A model generated the notes under the pieces. That model made no database searches, had not been told where the DNA came from, and saw nothing but the letters and a program-made list of their open reading frames with translations. The translations under genes were made by a program, and so were the position numbers. From NCBI GenBank assembly GCA_035772735.1, contig JASDFA010000007.1, positions 73,570,501-73,634,500 on the forward strand: DNA of 64,000 bases, in the 5' to 3' direction. The stretch comes from Datura wrightii. Its lineage: Eukaryota; Streptophyta; Magnoliopsida; Solanales; Solanaceae. Shown here in pieces: positions 8,659 to 19,759 of this stretch (position 1 is its first letter; each line of letters opens with the position of its first letter).

Positions 8659-10709
8659 TGTCACGCCCCACCTTAGGAGGCATGACTAGCACCTGGTGCC
8701 CTACTAGGACCTGAACTGACTCAACTAGGCCCGTGCACTTTTCGTGCAGGCTTACTTCCCAAATCAAGAAAACAACGGGCTATATCTTGGCTGTAAATAC
8801 AACCTCCGATCGACAAGGCCTTATAGCCACCTGTAAAGGGAAACAGCTAACCAGTAACAACAACAACAGGGAATCCTATGCGGGCCGACAAGACCCCCAT
8901 GATGTCTAGTTATGACTATAAAGTAAAACCAGTGCTAAGCTAAACTATGGATGACAAGGCCGCTAATCTGTCAGCTAAACAAGGCCCCACACGGCCAACA
9001 CATAAACTAAAACACATGTGGGCCTCACATAGAAAATAACAGCTAACCACAAGGAAATAGAAATAATCTGCAAGCTTCTAGGAGTAATATGATGGTCAGG
9101 ACAGGGCCCCGACCTACCCATGAACTGTACAATCAAAAGAGTGAACCTTCTAAATACAAGCTCCGGAAGAAGGGAGCTAACTGCTCTAGTGATGCTAGTT
9201 GAAAGCCATGAGGGACCTGCTTCTTATCTATCCATACCTGCAGGAAAGTAATGCAGCACCCCAGAAAGGGCGTCAGTACAATATGTACTAAATATGTAAG
9301 GCGGTAACTGTAAATGACTGAAATAAAGAGATAGAACTGAGAATACTGAAATGATGGGATAGAGATCATACCTGAGTAATAGAACTTCTTGTTATCTAAT
9401 TTATTAATAATTAAAGCAAATAAAAACCTTACCTAGCCCCCATAAGTCGGAAGGTACAATCAGCGCAGAATAACCCACCTGGGACCTCCATAAGCCCTGG
9501 TGAGTACAATTCAGTCTATATATCCCTATCAAGGTCGCACTAGGTTCACTAATAGCTATAGCTGTCCTACCGGCCTCCTGGGTCTGCAATTGAGCCCGCT
9601 CGGCCCCTGACTATTGTTGTGTCTAAGTCTAGTGGACTCCTGATATCTGCACCCCGAGCACTAGGCTCGACAGGGGTGTACAGAGCCAACCATGGCATAT
9701 GAGAACCTGGGACCCCATCTTCGTCCCTTGAGGACGGCATACCGCTCCGTAGAGCGACGTCATCTTGCCCCTGGCAGGTGTCGACACAGCTAATAACCCT
9801 GGGGTCGGTCATGAAATCTATACAGGCATAATCCATCCAAAACTAACATGGAATACAGGTTTCAGCTAATAACAACAACAAATCATGATAAACATGCTTC
9901 TGGTATTCTTACTGAGATTCAAACTGACCTATCATGCTAAAGAAACTAACTTGCTGAAGGAAAATGCCTTAACATACCGCGTTCTCCGATTACTGATTAA
10001 CTGATGATTTTCAGTTCGTATTCAACTGTCCTTCTCAAATGCAATCGTATTACTGGGGGAATATGACTAGTTTTAGTACTAAATTCAATTAAAATGATAA
10101 CTTTATATATAAATATAAACTATATTTACGATTGAAAACTCGTAATTTCTCAAAAGTCCAGAAGGAAGAAATGCTTACTTTAAGCCTGTGATTGTATTGA
10201 CACTAGTTTGGAGCAATTCCAATAACTTTAGCTCGGCGAGGTTATGATCCGTAGGGCAATTTTCGCGAAAATAACTTTGTAGTAATGCTCACTGCAGCTT
10301 TAAACTTCAATACCCAAAGTTAATTTGAATGCGGGAAGCGTTTCACAGCGTAAACAGAAGAAATTAACTTAAACCCTTCATGCTTTTCCCTCTCTGGTCG
10401 TATGCCTATATAGGAAATGAAATAAAATCAAAGAGAGAGGCTTCTATATACTTGAGATGGTGGAAAGGGGTCCGTGGCACGGACCCTGTCGCGCCAATCC
10501 AGGGCTGTGTCATGAAACCCATCGTGGAGGAGCATGGTCTGTGGAACGATGCCCCTTTGGACAGCTGGCCCGGCCTTCTCACGCGCGGTTCCGACTCCGT
10601 GCTTATTCGACCTTTCCCCAGGCCCCTTTCTCGCATGTATTGCACTCTAAAACTCTTAACCAATGTACGAATAGGCCGTCTAAATATTAGAAACTTACGG
10701 GGTGTTACA
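8659..10709 (-). mobile_element. T1 3' LTR
   Basis: Starts TGTCACGCCC and ends GGGTGTTACA on the plus strand; homologous throughout to 15967-17976. It contains a GC-rich array around CCGTGGCACGG (10470-10640) upstream of a TATATA stretch (10445-10450) in the minus direction. Confidence 0.9.
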
Positions 10710-10724
10710 TCCTTCCCCCCTTAA
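10710..10724 (-). other. T1 polypurine tract
   Basis: The minus strand reads TTAAGGGGGGAAGGA directly before the LTR start, the expected primer for plus-strand DNA synthesis. Confidence 0.75.
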
Positions 10725-10985
10725 GAATATTCGTCCTCGAATGTCAACTTTAGCTTACAAGAGTCTTATCCCTTTTAACTAATTATCCTGGAAAAATTTC
10801 GGCAGAGTCTCCCCGTAATATGGACTATCCAAAAACCCTAAAACGCAGAAAAGTCCAATACAGGCATTTCACATAACACTATGGCAACTATTTCACAATA
10901 AGGCTGGAGTCAACTGAGCAATATATATAACGAAAATCATGAAATAGCGACTGAATCAATACTTACCTTAACTACATAGTTTGGA

Positions 10986-11420
10986 CTAAGCCTGGAACAA
11001 ATGAGGATATCTGGATTTCATGTCGTCCTCAGCTTCCCAAGTCATTTGTTCTTTATTTCCGGTACTCCATAATACCTTAATAGAAGCGACATCCTTAGTT
11101 CTCAACCTGTGAATCTGTCGATCTAATATAGCTACTGGAACCTCTTCATAGGCTAATTCCTCAGTGACTTGGACATCCTCAACTGGCACAATTCGGGATG
11201 GATCTCCCATGCACTTCCATAACATCGATACATGAAAAATCGGGTGAACGGATTCCAATTCTGAAGGAAACTCTAGCTCGTATGCCACCTGGCCTATTCT
11301 TTGGAGGACTCGATATAGCCCAATAAACCTTGGGCCAAGCTTACCCTTTTTACCAAACCTCATCACGCCTTTCATCAGTGAGATTTTCACAAATACCCAG
11401 TCACTTACACTGAACTCCAA
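10986..11420 (-). pseudogene. T1 integrase C-terminal region and chromodomain-like end
   Basis: The 144-codon frame begins in the integrase C-terminal region (KLGPRFIGLYRVLQRIG, VAYELEFPSELESVHPIFHVSMLWK). It ends with a chromodomain-like segment (ILDRQIHRLRTKDVASIKVLW, then TWEAEDDMKSRYPHLF). Such chromodomains direct chromovirus integration to heterochromatin. A stop near 11460 separates it from the upstream integrase frame. Confidence 0.8.
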
Positions 11421-11459
11421 GTTTCTATGTTGTACATCAGCGTAAGATTTCTGGCAGCT

Positions 11460-12305
11460 CTAAGCTGTCAGCAGACGTTCTCTGATAAGCTTTACTTTCT
11501 CTTTACACTGATGAATTATATCTAGCCCAATTAACTCTGATTCTCCAACCTTGAACCAACCAACTAGGGGCCTGCATTTCCGCCCATATAAGGCCTCATA
11601 AGGCGCCATTTGAATTGCTGAATTGTAACTATTATTGTAGGCAAACTCAATAAGCGGTAAGTGTTCATCCCAGCTTCCCCCAAAATCCAGCACACACGCC
11701 CGTAACATATCCTCAAGTGTTTGAATTGTACATTTCGCCTGCCCGTCTATTTGAGGATGGAAGGTCGTACTCGTATTAACCTGCGTCCCTAGGCCCCTCT
11801 GAAGGGACTGCCAAAATTTAGCTGTAAACTGCACTTCTTTGTCAGAAATAATTGATAATGGAACACCATGCAATCGGACTATCTCTTTGATATACAGTTC
11901 AGCATAATCTTCAGATGAAAAAGTAGCCCTTACTGGCAGAAAATAAGCTGATTTCATCAACCTGTCAATAATCACCCAGATGGAGTCAAATTTACGACTA
12001 GTACGAGGTAACCCTATCACAAAATCCATATTAATTGCCTCCCATTTCCACATAGGCATTGCTATCTCCTGTGTCAGTCCACCAGGTTTCTGATGTTCTG
12101 CTTTCACCTGGTGGCAATTAGGACATTGAGCTACAAATTCTGCTATCTCCTTTTTCATTCCCAACCACCAGTAGTTTTCTTTTATATCATGATACATATT
12201 TGTTGAACCTAGATGAAGAGAGTAACAAGAATAATTCACCTCGCCCATAATTTGCTGGCGAAGTCCTGCCGCGTCCGAAACACAGAGGCTACCCCTATAT
12301 CTCAA
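11460..12305 (-). pseudogene. T1 integrase, catalytically dead
   Basis: A 281-codon open frame contains the HHCC zinc domain (H...H, then CPNCHQVK) and the DDE core. The first Asp is in INMDFVIGLP and the second in IISDKEVQF. The position of the third acidic residue, usually SERTIQ after DGQ, reads AKCTIQ, so the catalytic Glu is Lys. The end of the core (LIEFAYNNSYNSAIQMAPYEALYGR) is well kept. Confidence 0.85.
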
Positions 12306-12323
12306 AACTCCATCTTCGGTTAC

Positions 12324-13326
12324 CTAGAAATCTGTTACTTCGCCTCGCTGAACCTTATCTCTGAGCTGAATCAGGTTAGGGTCTTTGTACTTCCGTCCTT
12401 TCACTTCCACAACTAATGATGATACTGTCGTATTCTGGATTACTGCTCCACTGTCTCCTGAATCTACTATACGGACGGCTAAATTGGCTAACTGATGCAA
12501 TTCTCGGGCCAGCTCCCATTGTTCTGGCTTCAAGTGTACTGAACTCCCCATTGATTTATGACTAAGGGCATCGTATACAACATTGGCTTTCCCAGGATTG
12601 TACAAAATATTTACATCATAGTCTTTCAACAGCTCTAACCAGTGACGCTACCATAGATTCAACTCTTTCTGTGTGAAAATGTACTGGAGGCTTTTATGAT
12701 CAGTGAAAATATCTACATGAACGCCATACAGATAGTGCCTCCATATTTTTAAGGCATGAATCACCGCGGCTAATTCCATGTCATAGGTGGGGTAGTCCTT
12801 CTCATGCTTCCTCAGCTGTTTGGAAGTGTAAGAAATTACTTTACCATGTTGCATCAGAACACACCCTAACCTGACTCCTGAAGCATCCCAGTACACTGCA
12901 TAACCCTCTGATCCTTCTGGCAAGGCTAATATTGGTGCTGAGGTCAGTCTGTTTTTCAATTCCTGGAAACTCTGCTCACATACTTCAGTCTAGTGAAATT
13001 TACCTGATTTTTGAGTTAACTTGGTCAAAGGCGCTGCTAATGTAGAAAATCCTTCAATGAACCTTCTATAGTACCCGGCTAACCCTAGGAAACTACATAC
13101 CTCAGTCGGAGTGGTAGGTCTAGCCCCTATTTTTACTTCTTCAATTTTTCTGCGAGTCTACATGAATGCTATCATTTGACACAATGTGGCCCAAAAAGGC
13201 CACTGAATTCAGCCAAAATCACATTTATAAAACTTCGCATACAACTAGCGATTCCTGAGAGTTTGGAGTACTGCTCGTAGGTGATCCCGGTGAGCTGCTT
13301 CTGAACGGGAATATACCAGAATATCA
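12324..13326 (-). pseudogene. T1 RNase H and RT end, broken
   Basis: RNase H is visible in 12959-12648 (VYWDASGVRLGCVLM, DMELAAVIHALKIWRHYL, FTDHKSLQYIF). It continues past a stop into 12629-12324 (YNPGKANVVYDALSH). The stretch 12960-13326 holds the end of RT in several frames with stops. Confidence 0.8.
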
Positions 13327-13962
13327 TCAATAAACTATCACAAACAGGTCCAGATACGGTCTAAATATGTTGTTCATCAAGTCCATGAACACTGCTGGAG
13401 CATTCGTTAGCCCGAAAGACATGACTAGAAATTCAAAGTGGCCATACCTAGTCCTGAAAGCGGTTTTTGTAATATCCCTCTCACGAACCCGAACCTGATG
13501 GTACCTAGACCTTAAATCAATCTTGGAGAAATATTTTGCCCCCTGTAACTGAACAAACAAATCATCTATTCTGGGAAGCGGGTACTTATTCTTGATAATA
13601 ACTTTATTTAGCTGCCGGTAATCTATATACATACGAAGGGAGCCATCCTTCTTTCTCACAAAAAAAACTGGTGCTCCCCACAGTGAAGTACTCGGCCTGA
13701 TGAAGCCCTTATCTAACAGATCTTTCAACTGTTCCTTCAACTCTCTAAGCTCAGCAGGAGCCATTCGGTATGGAGGAACAGATATAGGCTGAGTACCTGG
13801 TAATAAATCAATGGCAAAATCGATCTCCCATTCTGGGGGAATACCAGGAAGTCTGAATACATCTGGAAATTCATTGACTACTGGAACGGACTGAAGAGGC
13901 GGAGATTTTTCTTGGACATCCTGAACCCTGAGAATATGATAAATACATCCTTTCACTATCAA
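13327..13962 (-). pseudogene. T1 reverse transcriptase, truncated before the YVDD-box equivalent
   Basis: The 211-codon frame covers the protease-RT linker and RT fingers and palm: PYRMAPAELRELKEQLKDLL, RMYIDYRQLNKVIIKNKYPLPRIDDL, FSKIDLRSRYHQ, and FLVMSFGLTNAPAVFMDLMN. It stops at LDLFVIVY, just before the FIDDI catalytic box, which follows after the stop. Confidence 0.85.
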
Positions 13963-14052
13963 TTTTCTCTCCCGAAGATAGGAAATAAACCTACCTTTTG
14001 GCGTGGCTGCACTACCTTTCCACTCCTACACAACCTCCCCTGGAAAGTGGAA

Positions 14053-14379
14053 TCAGACAGTCTTGGTCCAATATTCAACATTGGCATAGCACGGTGCCAG
14101 CCAATCCGTACCCATAATTACGCCGAAGTCAATCATTTCTAGTTCTATCAAATCTGCTAAAGTCTGACGACCAACAACCTCTACTGTGCATCCCTGGTAA
14201 ACCATCTTGGCTATGATAGAGTCACCGATGGGTGTAGACACTAAAAAAGGTCGCTGAAGTGATTCTGGCATAATACCGAACTTCTGGGCTGCTAATGGTG
14301 TAACATAAGACAAGGTGGATCCTAGATCTCTTAATACATAAACAGAATAAGAGAAAATGTACATCATACTTGTCACCAC
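14053..14379 (-). pseudogene. T1 aspartic protease fragment
   Basis: Shows DLGSTLSYVTP (the chromovirus protease active site, usually DxGST) and a C-terminal IMGTDWL block. The upstream end is broken. Confidence 0.7.
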
Positions 14380-14499
14380 ATACGATGATGACTCTGACTC
14401 CTGTCGTCCCGATAAGGCATAAGTGAGATCTAGATCGGTACCTGAGCTAGAGGCCCCAGGTCTGCCTCGGCCTCTGCCAACTGGAGCTGAGGGCCTACG

Positions 14500-14690
14500 C
14501 CTTGTTGGAGATGCTGGGGCACGTGACCCTACTGAAGATCTATCCTATCGGACCTGATCACTCTGACACCTGGATGGACAATCTCTCATCTGATGACCCT
14601 CCTGTCCATAGGTATAACATGCTGTCGAACCATACCAGCATGCCCCAGAGTGACGTCGACTGCAAACAGGGCAAAATGGCACGATGAATC
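14500..14690 (-). pseudogene. T1 Gag zinc-knuckle region
   Basis: Translating the minus strand shows CPVCSRRHSGAC followed by a CCHC knuckle in which the second Cys is Tyr (CYTYGQEGHQMRDC). The frame is not continuous with the main gag fragment. Confidence 0.6.
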
Positions 14691-14898
14691 TACTCTGCTC
14701 CACTCCTCTCTACTGCAGTGAACCTACTGATCGTGAGCCCTCACTAGGTCCTAACTACCCCCGACGACCAGATCCACTCACCTGCTGCTGTTGTTGGCGT
14801 GGAGGTCTGGGTGGTCAGCCAGAAAATCATGGCCTGGGTCCACCCTGGGACTCCACCTGCATATCACTAGGTTTGGCGCTGCTCCTGATTTGCCCTCC

Positions 14899-15675
14899 TT
14901 ATCTCCTATTGCCGCTGTCTAATCCCTTCAATATTTTGAGAAAATCCTGAATGCGAGCAATATCTATGTCCTCTTGCAGAGTGGCCGTAATACAAGTCTC
15001 CACATATTCTGGATTCAGCCCCATAATAAACCGATGCACCCTAACTGGCATGTTATCTACAAAAGTTGGTTGAGCCAAAGAGTCGAACCTCATAGCGTAC
15101 TCCCGGACACTCATCGACCCCTCCTCTAGATGTAGAAACTGATCAACCCGGGCCTTTCGAATTTCTCGTGGTGGATAGTGATCCAGAAAAGCCTCTAAGA
15201 AGCTGGGCCAAGTCGTAGGGGAAACACCTCTCCCTCGGGACCTCTCCCAACTCTCATACCACAGTACTGCAATGTCCCATAGTCGGAATACCATTGACTC
15301 AACCGACTCTACAGGTGTAGCATGCATCACCCTGAAAATTCACTGCATCTGATCTGAGAAATCTTGAGGGTCCTCCGCCCGACCCATCCCAATGAACTGC
15401 GAGGGACTCAGTGTGAGAAACTCTCAGACCCTCAAACTACCAGGTCCTCTAGAGGACTCTGCAACCACGGGCTCCACTGGCTGATGTTGTGCAGCCATCA
15501 TCTGAGCTAACATAACAACAACACTCTTAACCTCCTGATTTGATAGTACCAGTATAGAGACTGTTGGAGGCGGTGCCATCACATTTGCCACTCCAAGCGG
15601 CTCCTGACGTGGTGGAGAGTGCTGGGGAGACCCAAATGAAGTCTCCCTATCTCCCTCAGTTCGGGCTGACTCTGA
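14899..15675 (-). pseudogene. gag: T1 Gag fragment
   Basis: The longest frame (15330-14899, 143 codons) contains the chromovirus gag domain (ESWERSRGRGVSPTTWPSF, FLDHYPPREIRKARVDQF, SVREYAMRFDSLAQ). The N-terminal part (to 15675) holds stops. Gag would form the capsid; this copy cannot. Confidence 0.8.
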
Positions 15676-15950
15676 CTAAGGCACCCTGCTAGTGCCTTCC
15701 CCTGCTGCAACATCCAATTTCCTACCAATCGTGGTGTGTCGCGGGTCTTCCATTTCTCTATAGATAAAAGAATATGGTATGCTTAGGGACTCAACCCTAT
15801 ACTTTACAGCTCTATAGCAAGAATATATAAGAAGAAAGAGTACCCATCCTATCATGCCTTGCAGCCTCCTGCCTATAGAACGTGGTGCATAACACACCCA
15901 TAGACAAGACTCTACTTAGCACGGCTTGCAGACTCCCTGGGATAGGACCT

Positions 15951-15962
15951 ACTCTGATACCA
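15951..15962 (-). other. Primer binding site, tRNA-iMet type
   Basis: The minus strand reads TGGTATCAGAGT, 4 nt from the LTR; this is the usual initiator-Met primer site of chromoviruses and many copia elements. Confidence 0.85.
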
Positions 15963-15966
15963 AGTT

Positions 15967-17976
15967 TGTCACGCCCAACCTTGGGAGGCATGACTAGCAC
16001 CTGGTGCCCTAATAGGACCTGAACTGACTCAACTAGGCCCATGCACTTCTGGTGCAGGCTTACTTCCCAAATTAAGAAAAAACAACGGGCTATATCTCGG
16101 TTATAAATACAACCTTCGGCCGACAAGGCCTTATAGCCATTAGTAAAGGAAAACAGCTAACCAGAAACAACAACAACAAAGAATCCTATGCGGGCCAACA
16201 AGACCACCATGATATCTAGTTATGAATGTAAAGTAAAACCAGTGCTAAGCTAAACTATGGCCGACAAGGCCGCTAATCTGTCAGCTAAACAAGGCCCCAC
16301 ACGGCCAACACATAAATTAAAACACATATGGGCCCCACACGGCCAATAACAGCTAATCACAGAGAATTACAAACAATCTGCAAGCCTCTAGGAGTAATAT
16401 GATGGTCGTGACAGGGCCCCGGCCTACCCATGAACTGTACAATCAAAAGAGTGAACCTTCTAAATATAAGCTCCGGAAGAAGGAAGTTAACTGCTCTGGT
16501 GATGCTGACTGAAAGCTATGAGGGACATGCTCCTCGTCTATCCGTACCTGTAGGCAAGTAATGCAGTTCTCCAGAAAGGGCGTCAGTTCTATATTTACTG
16601 AATATGTAAGGCGGTAACTGTAAATGATTGAAATAAAGAGATAGAATTGAGAATACTGAAATGACGGGATAGAGATCATACCTGAGTAATAGAACTTCTT
16701 ACTATTTAATTTATTAATAACTAAAGCAAACAAGAACCTTACCTAGCCCCCATAAGCCGAAAGGTAGAACCAACACAGAATAACCCACCTGGGGCCCTCA
16801 TAAGCCCTGGTGAGTACACTTCAGTCTATATATCCCTATCAAGGTCGCACTGGGTCAACTAATAGCTCGGCCCCTGACTCTAGCTGTGTCTGAGTCCAAT
16901 GGACTCTTGATATCTGCACCCCAAACACCAGGCTCGACGGGGGTGTATAGAGCCAACCACAGCATATGAGCACTTGGGACCCCATCTTCGTCCCTTTCGA
17001 ACGGCATACCGCTCCATAGAGCGACGTCATCTCTCCCCTGGCGGGCGTCGGCACAGCTAATAACCCTGGAGTCGGTCATGAGGTTATACAGGCATAATCC
17101 TTCCCAAACTAACATGGAATATGGGTTTCAGCTAATAACAACAACTAATCATAATAAACATGCTTCTGGTATTCTTACTGGGATTCAAATTGAGCTATCA
17201 TGCTAAAGAAACTAACTTGTCGAAGGAAACTGCCTTAACACACCTCGTTCATCGATTACTGATTAACTGACGAGTTTTAGTTCATATTCAACTGCCCTTT
17301 TCAACTGCAACCGTATTACTGGGGGAATATGACTAGTTTCAGTACTAAATTCAATAAAAATGATAACTTTATATATAAATATTAACTATATTTCAACTTA
17401 ATGGAACGCGATTGAAAACTCGTAATTTCTCAAAAGTCCAAAAGGAAGAAATGCTTACTTTAAGCCTGTGATCGTATTGACACTAGTTTGGAGCAATTCC
17501 AACAACTTTAGCTCGGTGAGGTTACGATTCGCCGGGCGAATTTCGGGAAAATAACTCTGTAGTGATGCTCCCTGCAGCTTTAAACTTCAATAGCCAAAGT
17601 TAATTTGAATGCGAGCAGCATTTCACAGCATGGACGGATGAAATTAACTTAAACCCTTCACGCTTTTCCCCTCTCTGGTCGTATTCCTATATAGGAAATG
17701 AAACAAAATCAAAGAGAGAGGCTTATATATACTTGAGGCGGGCCACGAACCCCTGTCGCTCCAATCTAGGGCCGTGTCGTGGAGCCCATCGCAGAGGAGC
17801 ATGGTCCATGCCACGCTGCCCGTTTGGGCAGCTGGCCCGGCCTTCTCCCGCGCGATTCCGACTCCGTGCTCATTCGACCTTTCCCCGAGCCCCTTTATCG
17901 CACGTATTGCACTCTAAAACTCTTAACCAACGTACAAATAGTTCATCTAAACATTAGAAACTTACGGGGTGTAACA
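15967..17976 (-). mobile_element. T1 5' LTR
   Basis: Begins TGTCACGCCC and ends GGGTGTAACA on the plus strand; 2010 bp. The GC-rich array (17738-17880) has boxes such as CCGTGTCGTGGAGCCCATCGC, related to the E1 array, and lies just upstream (minus direction) of a TATATATA at 17724-17731. Confidence 0.9.
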
Positions 17977-18304
17977 TGTCAACACCCCTAAACCAAATGC
18001 AGAATTGTTCACTTCCTAACACACAGTCCAAAATCCAAAAAATGACAGTCATTGTATGGATGTGATGACTAGGAGGGGGAAGACCACCATTTACCCACCC
18101 TTACCGGTTGTAGTTGAGATGGACAAACAGACGGAGATTGAGCTGAATGAGGAGGATGAGATTGTTGAACAAGATCTTACAGAGAATGCTGATTTGACTA
18201 AGAGTCCAAGTGATGCAAAGGAGTCTAAAGCTAATGGGGAAAGAAAAAGGAGCCCAATAGATTTACAATCCTATCCCTCAACCGTCACCACCATTCCCCC
18301 ATAG
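17977..18304 (+). pseudogene. gag: W gag C-terminal fragment, downstream of T1
   Basis: Resumes the gag sequence interrupted at 8658. From 18056 the frame is open with the MTRRGK block typical of the Gag C-terminus and an acidic, lysine-rich tail. It ends at an in-frame TAG (18302-18304), beyond which the same frame continues into protease. Confidence 0.65.
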
Positions 18305-18985
18305 AATGAAGAAGAAAGTGGAAGATGGGAAGTTCCAGAAGTTCTTGTCAATGCTGAACAATTATCTGTGAACATCCCATTGCTTGAGGCATTGGAACAA
18401 ATGTTTGGGTATGCTAAGTTCATGAAGGACCTAGTGAGTGGGAATAGGTCTTTGAGCTATGAGCCGGTTAGTAACTTGCATCATTATAGTTTCATAGCCT
18501 CACAGGTACTTGCTCAGAAAAAGAAAGACCCAGGTGCCTTCACCATTCCGTGCATAATTGGTGAATTTAAGTTTGCAAAGGCATTATGTGACCTAGGTGC
18601 TAGCAACTTGATGCCACTAGCTGTGTTCAAACAAATGGGCTTGGGAGTACCCACACTCACTATGATGCGGCTACTGATAGCGGACCGCATAGTCAAAAAG
18701 TCAGTAGGGATCCTTTTTGATGTGCTAGTCAAGGTGGAAAGGTTTATCTTCCCAACTGATTTCGTGATTCTATATTTCAAGGTCGATTTTGAGGTCCCCA
18801 TTATCTTGAGGCAACCATTCCTTGCCAATGGGAGAGCATTGGTGGATGTAGAGGAAGTCCAATTGAAGTTCAGGCTGAACAAGGAGGAGGTCACCTTTAA
18901 TGTCTGTAGGTCAATGAAGAAACCTAATGAGTTTAGGGTTGTGTTAGCAATTGAGGATGAGTCCGAGTTTCTTGATGAATTTTGA
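18305..18985 (+). pseudogene. W aspartic protease
   Basis: Same frame as the gag fragment. Contains the NIPLLEALEQM leader found before protease in E1 and X, the active-site block LCDLGASNLMPLAVFKQMG (one residue shorter than in E1), and the FPTDFVILYFKVDFEVPIILRQPFLA block. The TAG at 18302 and the active-site deletion make it a likely pseudogene. Confidence 0.75.
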
Positions 18986-19004
18986 GTAGTCAAGAGACTT
19001 GCGT

Positions 19005-19134
19005 CGTGCTGTGACGTTAAATCAGGAGCTTCCTGGGAGGTAACCCATGAGGTGGTTTGGTGAAGTCTGAGTAACCAAACCACCTGTGTCATGTCGCGAT
19101 GTTAAATCAGGCTCTTCTTAGGAGGCAACCCAAG
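19005..19134 (+). repeat. Duplicated AGGCAA-type hairpin block of W
   Basis: Two versions of the block GTGACGTTAAATCAG...GGGAGGTAACCC occur in tandem, with hairpins at 19034-19047 (TGGG-AGGTAA-CCCA) and 19117-19134 (CTTAGG-AGGCAA-CCCAAG). Between them is a perfect 12-bp inverted repeat, AGGTGGTTTGGT with its complement (19050-19061 and 19074-19085). Confidence 0.65.
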
Positions 19135-19209
19135 TATCTTGACTTATTTGTTTTCAGTGTGCAAGTGAAACAAAAACTGGTGGGTGAAAGTTTTGCTGGA
19201 TAGGACTAT

Positions 19210-19560
19210 ACTACAATCCTCAATACAAACTGTAGGATGATTGTACGGCTCATAGTATTGTCCGTGTTGAAAAATAGAGACTTTTCCAAGTGCATGAGTT
19301 CACATTACGGTTGGTCATTACAAACCTTACCTCAGTGGTACAAGTCGTAGTACTAACTGTAATGGTGAACCATTTTAAGTGTGGAACTACAAAAAACTCC
19401 AACCTATGAGTCATGGTATGAGTCATGGTACCTTGGTACGACTCGTACCATACACTCATAGGTCCCCAAGTAAGTTCCTCAGTCTCCAAGTATGACTCCA
19501 TGGGACGAGCATGACGAGCTGAATAAATGAAATAACCCACGTGACCCGACTCAACCTGAA
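19210..19560 (+). promoter_or_regulatory. Internal palindrome array of W
   Basis: Boxes of the same family as the W LTR arrays, including TACGACTCGTA (19437-19447), lie after protease. They are followed by a TATTTAAAATAAA stretch (about 19583) and a C-rich leader. The layout parallels the E1 internal array, but the downstream ORF is absent here. Confidence 0.5.
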
Positions 19561-19741
19561 TTGTTGTAATCATCCCCTAACCTATTTAAAATAAAAAATT
19601 TTGAACATCAACTCCCACGCAAACACAATTACACCAACGATTACAGCAGAGGGGAGTGTGCCTTCCACCCGCCTTCTCAGGATGACATGAGCGCTTAGAG
19701 TGCCACAGGTATATCCTGCTCCTGGTTTTTCATTTTTTTAC

Positions 19742-19759
19742 TGCTTTGGGGACAAAGCA
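19742..19759 (+). other. Hairpin with GGGA loop in W
   Basis: TGCTTTG-GGGA-CAAAGCA: perfect 7-bp stem, same loop as 116-133 but a different stem; followed by a G-rich tract (GGAAAGGGGGG). Confidence 0.65.

Larger units (their letters stand above)
8659..17976 (-). mobile_element. T1: complete Ty3/gypsy chromovirus (Tekay/Del-like), inactive
   Basis: Two LTRs of about 2 kb (8659-10709 and 15967-17976) flank minus-strand gag, protease, RT, RNase H, integrase and a chromodomain-like end. The primer site is the tRNA-iMet type (15951-15962) and the polypurine tract abuts the left LTR (10710-10724). Flanks TTTCA (8654-8658) and TGTCA (17977-17981) match at 4 of 5 bases, as expected for an old target duplication. 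All coding regions carry stops, frameshifts or catalytic changes. The long LTRs and domain order fit the Tekay/Del clade. Confidence 0.9.

Noticed and set aside
11460..13962. Pol frames of T1, considered as a possible active element
   Set aside because: RT stops before the catalytic box, integrase lacks the Glu, and several frames are broken.
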